Shown here: one piece after another, positions 56,712 to 64,000 of the stretch | Position numbering within the stretch: the stretch's first letter is position 1 | Layout of the letters: every line of letters begins with the position of its first letter | Assembly: GCA_933228675.1 (NCBI GenBank) | Contig: OW121741.1 | Coordinates: 55,177,310-55,241,309, forward strand | DNA from: Stomorhina lunata | Lineage: Eukaryota; Arthropoda; Insecta; Diptera; Rhiniidae | Reading direction: 5' to 3' | Length of the DNA: 64,000 nt | Made by a program: the position numbers and the translations under genes | The notes under the pieces: model-generated | The model's database searches: none | The model's input: the letters and a program-made list of their open reading frames with translations, nothing else | Told to the model about the DNA's origin: nothing

Positions 56712-57042
56712 GATTCGGAAAACGAAAAGCTTTTCGGTGGCGTCATCATAGAATAGTTATGGACCCAAAGTTTAGGTTGGGCAGGTGGCTGATGTCTAAG
56801 GCAGCGTCACTTGGATTCTAAAGTGATATGTGTCTATTTTACGAACATTTAATAAAGTTCGATAGACCAGATAAACCATGCAGAAAAGATGCTTCAAAAT
56901 GTAGATGCCCTTAGATTTGCAATAGCACATCGATTTGATGAAGATTAAGTATTCTGACATGCAACCCAAAAACACAGTGCCCAGTGAGGGTTGTGTACTT
57001 TAATTCATACGAATTATCCAACTATTAAAGGTTAATAATTAG
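56712..57042 (+). repeat. dispersed repeat fragment
   Basis: ATTCGGAAAACGAAAAGCTT to CCAACTATTAAAGGTTAATA aligns with about 23737-24121 of the hairpin-ended family, with an internal deletion after AAGTGATA. It resumes at 59175-59231 and 62139, separated by two later insertions. Confidence 0.85.
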
Positions 57043-57622
57043 TCAAAAAATAACAAATTAGTCGGGATGTAAATATTATTCAAAAAGAAGTGTATTTGCA
57101 TTTGATCCCAAACCTGTTACATTTATTTATTAATGTAACAGATCAATTTATTGATAAAAAGCCAAAAAATGTTTGCGGAGAAACCAAATTCCTCGACGCG
57201 TTTCGATGGTTGGTTAAGCCATCTCTTCAGGAGGATTATCCCCAATTTAGACAGATCGAAAACCTCGCATTATTACTAAATTTACAAACATAACTATTAA
57301 GAATTATGTTCATAAACCAAAAGTAAAAGCGTAGATTATCGACTGAACAAAAACAAACATTTTTCAGTTTTCATCTACCTTCACTTCCCACATTCTTGCT
57401 GTAGCCGTCGGCTACTATATGCAGAATGCTGTGAAGAAGGGGGGGTAAGATGTTTTAAAATAAACAAGTTTATTTTAAAAATAAGCTGAATGCATGCAGT
57501 TTTATCAAAAAATAACAAATTAGTCGGGATGTAAATATTATTCAAAATGAAGTGTATTTGCATTTGATCCCAAACCTGTTACATTTATTTATTAATGTAA
57601 CAGATCAATTTATTGATAAAGC
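57043..57622. repeat. two direct repeats of about 120 bp around an inverted MITE-family core
   Basis: TCAAAAAATAACAAATTAGT to the CTGTTACATT...AATGTAACAG palindrome and ATCAATTTATTGATAAA occurs at about 57043-57162 and again at 57507-57620. Between them, 57165-57425 is the reverse complement of the core at 7950-8225 (GGAGAAACCAAATTCCTCGA, GATGGTTGGTTAAGCCATC). A short frame across the first repeat is not a gene. Confidence 0.75.
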
Positions 57623-57787
57623 CATAATAATAACACTACACAACAAATGAACATCTTTTGAAAAGTGCAAGGTCGTGACTATATGGGTCCTATTCTACGA
57701 TCAAAATGTAGTAAAACCCTATACTCAGTTTGTAAAAGTTAGTGACCGTTTTATTTTTATGGGCCTCCAAAGTTTCCCAATATTAAC
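57623..57787. other. short unassigned spacer
   Basis: No recognised feature between the direct repeats and the foldback element. Confidence 0.3.
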
Positions 57788-59158
57788 ATGATGCCTAAAA
57801 AAGGTGTCATCAGTTTTTACCAAATAACCAATAATCTCTTAAAAATATCGCTTAACTATGTTCGGCAAAAATGTAGCCAAGAGTATGACAAATATTTCTT
57901 GCTAAAATTTTATGATAAAAATGTATTTTATCTTAAAGTTTTTTTTAAAACAGTTAAAGAAAAATTTGTTTTTTCTTGATTTTTTTATCATAACTTCTTT
58001 AAAATCCTGATTATTCCTACACTATATTTGGGAAAATTGTAGCCACAGTAAAGCTTAACAACTTATGTGAACACACCAATATAATTTGAACGTATTTGGA
58101 TACCAAAAATAGGTCATAAAGACTTCCTTGTGCCAAAAAAATTATATTTTTAACTAAAATTTTATTATTAGCAATATCTCAAAAACGTATTTTTGCGAAA
58201 AAGAACTTTTTTGTTGTGGAAAATAAATCTCTGAGGTTATAAAAACAATTTTTGTTCTACGACTTTTTTATTTCTGATTTCTGTAAAAAGATGGCGCTAT
58301 TTTGAGGTTACATACTGAAATCGTATTTTTAATAACAAAAACTAAAAAATATGGTTTAACTATGTTCCGCAACTTTGTTCAGGAGTATTTGGTCTAGTTT
58401 TTTTCTGAATGTACCAACATCGAAAAACATCCAAATAAAATGTATTTGATACAATAGTAAGAAACATGGCAATACCACCACTTTGCGGCAATTTGTTGCA
58501 ACGTTTTTAGAAACGCAATAATAGATACTGTCAAAAAGTTTCAAAAGAGATGTCTGTGATGAAATTTCGACCAAAAATAAGGAATCTAGAGGCAAAAGTA
58601 GTCAATAGTACACCGAATCTGACACTTTTTTAATAGGATTTAATTTAAATTTCAATATATTAATTGCATTTAAAGCAACTGGAGTTAACATGTGATTAAA
58701 CAAATCATCTCTTGTACCACTTGGAACATTTTAACCGTCAAACGATTCTATCAAAAAGCAATTTTCAACATTTTTTATGTGCTTAAATTTGAGTAAAAAA
58801 TTTAATTTTGTTTTCACAAGGGAGTCTATATTACCTATTTTTGGTATCTGGACACGTTCAGATTATAATGGTGTGTTCACAAAAGTTATTTAGCCTTGCT
58901 GTGGCTACAATTTTCCCAAATATAGTGTAGGAAAAATCAGGATTTCCAAAAAGTTATGATCAAAAAATTAAAAACAAAAAAATTTTTCTTTAACTTTTTT
59001 AAAAAATGTCTGCAATAAAATACATTTTTATATTAAAATTTTAGCAAAAAAGTATTCGCCATACTCTTCGCTACATTTTTGCCGAACATAGCTAAGCGAT
59101 ATTTTTAAGTGTTGATTAGCTATTTGGTAAAAACTGATGACACCTTTTTTAGGCATCA
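57788..59158. mobile_element. 1.37-kb foldback element with long inverted arms
   Basis: ATGATGCCTAAAAAAGGTGT and about 370 following bases recur inverted at about 58795-59158 (…ACACCTTTTTTAGGCATCAT). The arms carry GTTCGGCAAAAATGTAGCC and CCTATTTTTGGTATC-type blocks. They are imperfect, and the centre (about 58160-58790) is unique and non-coding. No transposase and no clear target duplication; one arm edge has an extra ATG. It interrupts a dispersed-repeat copy. Confidence 0.8.
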
Positions 59159-59174
59159 TCATCAGTGATTGTCA

Positions 59175-59231
59175 ATGTACACAAGCCTAAGAATTATAAG
59201 ATATACACTCTTAGTTTTAGATACATACGTG
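59175..59231 (+). repeat. dispersed repeat fragment (continuation)
   Basis: AAGCCTAAGAATTATAAGAT to TTAGATACATACGTGAA aligns with about 24178-24229. It is bounded by the foldback block on the left and by a jockey-like element on the right. Confidence 0.8.
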
Positions 59232-60029
59232 AATCTCAAAGCTCCATTGAGAAACTAATTAAAACCATGAATGAATTCATGTCTAGTATGCAAAGTATGT
59301 TCCAGGAGATGATGAGAAATCAAAGCATGCTTATGCAAATTTTGTTGGAAAGAAAACGAACCTGTTGAAAATATGTTTTTGGAACGCAAACGGCCTAAGT
59401 CAACACAAAAAAGAAGTTAAACATTTCCTGCATTAACAGGAAATTGACGTATTACTTGTATCTGAAACCCATTTTACTCTAAAAATTGTTTTAGAGTAAA
59501 TGGGTATTTTACATATGATACAAAACATCCAAGTGGAAGAGCATGCGGTGGTACAGCTATTCTAATACATAATAAACTAAGGCATTTTCCATTGCCTCAT
59601 TACGAAAAGGAATACATTCAGGCAACATCTGTTAAACTTTTGGATTATAAAATTACTTTGTCTTCCATATATTGTCCGCCAAGATATAACATTAAAAAAG
59701 ATCAATTCTTTGACTTTTTTGATATGCTTGGCTCTAAATTCATAGTGGCTGGTGATTTTAACGCGAAGCACACGATTTGGGGCTCACGCCTTATTACGCC
59801 TAGGGGTAGACAGCTATTAAGTGCTATCTCTTCACACAAGTTGGATGCCGTATCAGGAGGTCACCCAACGTATTGGCCATCAGACTTAAATAAGATCCCA
59901 GATTTAATAGATTTTGCCGTTACAAGAGTTATAAAAAGAACCAACTTATCCGTCTGCTCATCACTGGACTTATCATCCGATCATTCGCCATCAATTATAA
60001 CTTTTTGTGGCAGTCCCAATGTAGTTTAA
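59232..60029 (+). pseudogene. jockey-like ORF1 end and endonuclease, broken
   Basis: ORF1 ends SIEKLIKTMNEFMSSMQSMF...LLERK, then ICFWNANGLSQHKKEV begins the endonuclease. A stop (LH*QEIDV near 59434) and a frameshift near 59480 precede PSGRACGGTAIL. The open segment 59592-60029 has SIYCPPRYNI, FIVAGDFNAKHTIWGS (catalytic D-x-N) and LSSDHSPSIITF (catalytic DH). From 60030 to about 60435 the linker has many stops. Confidence 0.85.
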
Positions 60030-60435
60030 GAAGAAAGACATTTCTATCCAAACAGAAATACAAACTGGTTAAAATATAAAATGTATGTGAGTTCCCACCT
60101 AACACTTAATATTCCCCTCAGGAATCCAACTGACATCGAATCTGCAATTAATACTTTTACAGACATCATCACTAATGCAGCCAATTTTTAAAACGAATCA
60201 AAAGGGTAGCCAGAACATTCCAGAAGATATTTAAAGTCTAGTAAATGAAAAGAGAAGGCTAAGAAGACGGTGGCAAGAAAGTCGGTGTCCTGCCTTAAAA
60301 TGCCGTTTGAATCAATGTTAAAGAAAACTGCATTCCGCATTAAGGATCAATGAACAAAAATCTCTTGACAAGTACTTAAAAAACTAAGATTCCTCTAAGG
60401 AAAAAAATTTCAACCTATGGAGGACTGTTAAACAC

Positions 60436-61992
60436 ATGCAACATCCAATAGCATATGAGTCTCCAATTAGGCTCGAAAATGGTACTTGGGCAAGAGATCC
60501 GTCAGAAAAAGTTTATGCTTTCGCCAATCACATAGAATGGGTTTTTAGACCCAGCGAGACAAACTCTAACATAAGCGCTTATATTGTAGATGACATCGTG
60601 CTGTCCCCATTAAGATTTCGTCTTCCCCTTATATCAAATATTCAAAATCTTAATCCAAAAAAGTCTCCTAGCATTGACAGAATTTCTTCGTCAATGATTA
60701 TCCACCTACCTAATTCGGCTGTAATTTTATTGTATATTTATAATGCGATTCTTCATTTCGGACATTTTCCAATGTCCTGGAAGGTATCAGAAATCGTTAT
60801 GATTCCCAAACCAGGTAAAGATATTACTCAAGTTTCAGCTTATAGACCTATAAGCTTACTTTCAATTCTATCGAAATTATTCGAAAAGCTTCTTATTTGC
60901 ACTTTAAGCACACTCGTTAACTGGATTGATATTATTCCGGACCATAAATTCGGTTTCCGTGAATGTCATGGTACTATTGAACAAGTACACAGAATAACAA
61001 CATTGATCAGGAAAGCCTTTGAAAAAAAAAAACAATACTGTTCCGCTTTGTTCATTGATATTTCACAAGCATTCGATAAAGTCTGGCACGAAGGACTTAT
61101 GAGCAAAATAATAAATTTGCTACCAGAAAGTACACACAAACTCTTGAAAAGTTATTTGTCCAATAGAACATTCCGAGTTCGATCCAAAGATGAATATTCG
61201 TCTCCTAGAAAAATCGCAGCTGGAGTTCCACAGGGTAGTATATTGGGTCCGTTGCTATATATTATCTTTACAGCAGATATGCCAACGAGTGCTCATATAT
61301 ACACATCTACTTTCGCAGATGATACAGCTTTTATTAGCATTCATTCTGATCCCAAAATTGCCTCTGCATTATTGCAGTCCCATATTCATGAGCTTGAAGT
61401 ATGGCTAAATACATGGAAAATCAAAGTAAATCCGAGCAAGTGCGTTCACGTAACGTTTACTCTAAGAAGAGACAACTGCCCCGCAATTGAGATTAACAAC
61501 GTGACTATCCCAGTGAGTTCTCACGTTAAGTATCTTGGTATACATTTGGATCGCCGCCTCACATGGTCGCATCACATTGACAGCAAGATAACTCAGATAA
61601 AACTGAAATCCGTAGAGCTGAACTGGCTTATTGGCCCACAATCTGCTCTGGGATTAGATTACAAGGTTCTTTTGTACAAAACAATTATTAAACCAATATG
61701 GACCTATGGTATTCAGTTATGGGGAACGGCTTCCACCTCGAACATTGCCAAAGTACAGAGAAGACAATCCAAGCTCTTACGTTTAATAACTTGCGCTCCT
61801 TGGTACATAAGAAATAATAACATTCACAGAGATTTGAATGTTCCCCTTGTCCAAGAAGAGATTAGAAGGTTTTGTACAAAATATATTTCCAAGCTGCAAG
61901 TTCACCCAAACCATCTCGCAAAGCAGCTTTTGCAATTTGAAGGTCAGCAACGATTAAGAAGGATGGATACCTTGGACCTGGCAACTAACTAA
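60436..61992 (+). CDS. jockey-like reverse transcriptase, open to its C-terminus
   Basis: A 518-codon open frame. Motifs: SPSIDRISSSM, SAYRPISLLSILSKLFEKLL, KFGFRECHGTIEQVHRI, FIDISQAFDKVWHEGL, GVPQGSILGPLLY, catalytic STFADDTAFISIH, YLGIHLDRRLTWSHHI, and a C-terminal CAPWYIRNNNIHRDLNVPL region ending MDTLDLATN. All RT catalytic residues are visible. It is not a functional ORF2, since the linker and endonuclease upstream are broken; the ATG at 60436 is simply the first Met in the open stretch. It serves as the intact reference for the copy split by BEL/Pao. Confidence 0.88.
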   Translation: MQHPIAYESPIRLENGTWARDPSEKVYAFANHIEWVFRPSETNSNISAYIVDDIVLSPLRFRLPLISNIQNLNPKKSPSIDRISSSMIIHLPNSAVILLYIYNAILHFGHFPMSWKVSEIVMIPKPGKDITQVSAYRPISLLSILSKLFEKLLICTLSTLVNWIDIIPDHKFGFRECHGTIEQVHRITTLIRKAFEKKKQYCSALFIDISQAFDKVWHEGLMSKIINLLPESTHKLLKSYLSNRTFRVRSKDEYSSPRKIAAGVPQGSILGPLLYIIFTADMPTSAHIYTSTFADDTAFISIHSDPKIASALLQSHIHELEVWLNTWKIKVNPSKCVHVTFTLRRDNCPAIEINNVTIPVSSHVKYLGIHLDRRLTWSHHIDSKITQIKLKSVELNWLIGPQSALGLDYKVLLYKTIIKPIWTYGIQLWGTASTSNIAKVQRRQSKLLRLITCAPWYIRNNNIHRDLNVPLVQEEIRRFCTKYISKLQVHPNHLAKQLLQFEGQQRLRRMDTLDLATN

Positions 61993-62349
61993 TTTTTTTT
62001 CTTAATTCGAATAAATTTTAAATAGAGTTGCACTGGCAACCTCTATATAATGTTAAGTTAGATTAAGATTTTATTACTTATTGTTATTTTCTTTTCAGAA
62101 AGATTCAATAATAAAATATAAGCATATATAAAAAAAACATTGTTCTTTCGACCTGTCCGATGAATATGTGGAAAGTTTTGCTCTAGTTCTTTGTGCAATT
62201 ATAATGTAATTTAATTTATCAGCATTAAAGTGATTCCTGGTCGGGGTTATATGGGAGATAACAGTAAATGTGAACCGAGCTCGCCCATTTTTAAAGCCGA
62301 ACTTTTCAAGAGATGGCCCTGAATAACGATATTGTACAACGTCTATATA

Positions 62350-62399
62350 CTAAATGTTATCATCGTATCTATTATAATAGATACGATGATGACATTTAG
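62350..62399. repeat. 50-nt near-perfect palindrome
   Basis: CTAAATGTTATCATCGTATC and its inverted partner GATACGATGATGACATTTAG form 25-nt arms with one mismatch and no spacer. Other family copies have only the left arm (for example 29129-29150), so the right arm is an inverted local duplication or part of an added segment up to about 62450. Confidence 0.9.
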
Positions 62400-62482
62400 T
62401 GTAAAGATAATTATAATTTGTCATTTATTAGCTACTAAGAGATTGCCTTAAGCGAAGTTATACGGGAGCAATTGTCAAACGT

Positions 62483-62653
62483 TAAAGATAAATATCTATC
62501 TTTAACACTTTCTAGAACTACTCCCTTCACTCTTTCCTCTCTTTCTCTTTCCGCTACCATTTATTTACTTTCAGAAAGGATCACAATGGAACTGAAGGTC
62601 TCCGAGTGTAGATGCCACTCTCCTGGCATCACCTTTTCAACCTAACCTAACCT
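62483..62653 (+). mobile_element. 171-bp LOA-family 3' end with 13-bp target duplication
   Basis: AATTGTCAAACGT lies on both sides (62470-62482 and 62654-62666). The insert has a pyrimidine-rich stretch, AAGGATCACAATGGA and GGTCTCCGAGTG as in the 3' UTR of 20624 and 25142, then a stem-loop GATGCCACTCTCCTGGCATC (62611-62630) and a CCTAACCTAACC tail. It is either an extremely 5'-truncated LOA-like copy or a SINE using the same 3' end. Confidence 0.88.
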
Positions 62654-64000
62654 AATTGTCAAACGTGAACGGATTTCTCCCAATTGCAATTAAAAATTTA
62701 AATTTTCGTTGATATGTGAGATACATACATATGTAGGTTTTGAACGGATATCATGTATTTAGCTGCATTTTGTACTTCCTAGGAAGATTACTTATAATTT
62801 GAGTTATAATACATACACAAATGTTATCATAATGTTCAAAAGTCAGACACAAAATTAAGATAAATGCAGTGTGTCTGTCTGCTAAAATCAGATTTGTGGA
62901 GCTCCTGGAAGGTATACGCATATGCATTTTACACAAAATTTTAGGATATCGTCCCACCCTGAATGTCATCGTTGTCGATCAAAACACCTAAATATCGCTT
63001 AAACACTAAATTATATTTACCAAAAATTACCGAGTGCATCAGAATTTAGGTAATCCGATGCGTAGAACGCTATTAAATTTGATCAAAATAAATATCTAAA
63101 ATATCGACAAAACGGGAGCTCCAAAAACTTGACTACAACAGAAAAAAGGACAGACAGGTAGACGGACGGACGGACTTCGCGAAATCGATTCTCCTGCCGA
63201 TTCTGAGTCGATCGGTACAATTTGAATGGTATTCATAATCAGATTTTTGGAGTTTACATACAGATTTTAGGAAATCCAAATTTTAGGAATGTCAAATTTC
63301 ATCACAATCGGTTCATAAACACCTGAGATATCGCTGAAACAATACTTACAAAATGTAAACAAAATTTCTTAGACATGTACTTTGGGCCATTTGCTGTACA
63401 TCACAAGAAGTGTTTTGGCGATATCACAGTTGTTTATGGACCGCTTTTGATAAAATTTAATAATGTGCTTGGCGGGGAAATTTCCTAAAATCTGATATAA
63501 AATTTATGTATGTCCGTGCTATACGATAATGGTTTTTCCTATTTCTGCATTTCATTTTTTCAACAAACATTCTCTAACGCGTACTTTGGACAATTTGCGA
63601 TACATCAAATTTAGTGTTTTGGCGGTATCTCAGTTGTTTATGATAAAATTTTACAGAGTGCTTTGGGGGACCATTTCCTACAATCTGATATATAATATAT
63701 TATCACATGTACACCGGGATCTTTTTTCTCTTGTTATTTAAATGTGTGTTTCAATCAAAAATTTTAAAATTTTTGTCTAATTTTTGGTATTTTTTTTAGA
63801 TATTTTCGGTGTTTATAAACCGATTTTAATGAAATTTAATATCGTTCATTGCGGGAGAATTTCCTAAAATCTGGTATATAATTTATGTAGGTTCATCCTC
63901 CAGGGGCTTCAGAAACTTGATTTCAACAGAAAGACAGACGGACGGACAGACAGACGGACATCGCTTTTCGATTCTCGGTATAATTTTTATAGGGTCTACG

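Larger units (their letters stand above)
59229..62138 (+). mobile_element. 5'-truncated jockey-like retrotransposon, second copy
   Basis: Starts inside the end of ORF1 (near 59232) and runs to an A-rich tail after AATAAA (62110-62138). It is related to the element at 34416-47639. The flanking dispersed repeat lacks about 120 bp at this site (equivalent to 24230-24350) and there is no clear target duplication, so insertion came with a target deletion. Confidence 0.88.
62139..64000 (+). repeat. dispersed repeat, right part, runs off the window
   Basis: ATTGTTCTTTCGACCTGTCC onward aligns with 24351-24580, then 29099 to about 30570, including both microsatellite modules (near 63148 and 63930) and TTTATAGGGTCTACG at the window edge. 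It carries two extra insertions: a palindromic block at about 62350-62450 and a LOA-family 3' end at 62483-62653. Confidence 0.88.

Overview
This is transposon-dense DNA from an insect nuclear genome, very probably a brachyceran fly and possibly a calyptrate. The evidence is the AT-rich background, the density of copia, BEL/Pao, jockey-, LOA- and RTE-like elements, hAT and Tc1/mariner elements, and the absence of any operon-like gene packing. The species cannot be named from the sequence alone. I see no tRNA, rRNA, CRISPR array or prokaryotic gene. The only plausible host coding sequence is one exon at 6707-7183. It resembles the first exon of a ZAD-type zinc-finger gene and stops at a clean splice donor.

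Left third (1-20 kb): a decayed copia element carries a 538-bp internal tandem duplication and a TA-flanked 590-bp MITE. Then come a second MITE (4648-5306), the ZAD-like exon, a long-TIR MITE (7793-8355), a 1.57-kb satellite of 11-bp units in two variant blocks (9228-10799) and a 19-bp satellite. After these lie broken non-LTR reverse transcriptase pieces, a 5'-truncated LOA-like element (12860-13813), a 512-bp MITE (13862-14373), low-copy repeats, and two Tc1-like transposase remnants in opposite orientation (17668-19235).

Middle (20-34 kb): a 4518-bp tandem duplication (20069-24580 and 24587-29098) has a 6-bp filler at its junction. The right-hand copy runs on into the rest of a LOA-like non-LTR retrotransposon (25142-32336, minus strand, 9-bp TSD). 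That element was split by a CTG-flanked MITE, and the MITE was split by a 2.5-kb dispersed repeat.

Right half (32.5-64 kb): one satellite array with a higher-order period of about 560-590 bp has been cut apart by successive insertions. The insertions are a jockey-like element (34416-47639, 7-bp TSD) that itself contains a BEL/Pao retrotransposon (34865-43598, 275-bp LTRs, 5-bp TSD); a complete but broken hAT element (48118-52595, 8-bp TSD); a 5'-truncated RTE-like element (52661-54054, 11-bp TSD); and a mariner-like transposase pseudogene near 55.6 kb. After the array lie a 1.37-kb foldback element, a second jockey-like copy (+ strand) and another dispersed-repeat copy containing a 171-bp LOA-family 3' end.

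The most interesting points are these. (1) The 3' ends of three divergent LOA-family insertions share a terminal stem-loop in which two base pairs change with pairing kept, followed by CCTAA-type tails. (2) The BEL element has lost its RT core but keeps an extra stand-alone zinc-knuckle ORF where an env gene would sit. (3) The 4.5-kb duplication has a filler junction. (4) The TSDs allow the insertion order to be read. None of the mobile-element proteins looks fully functional.
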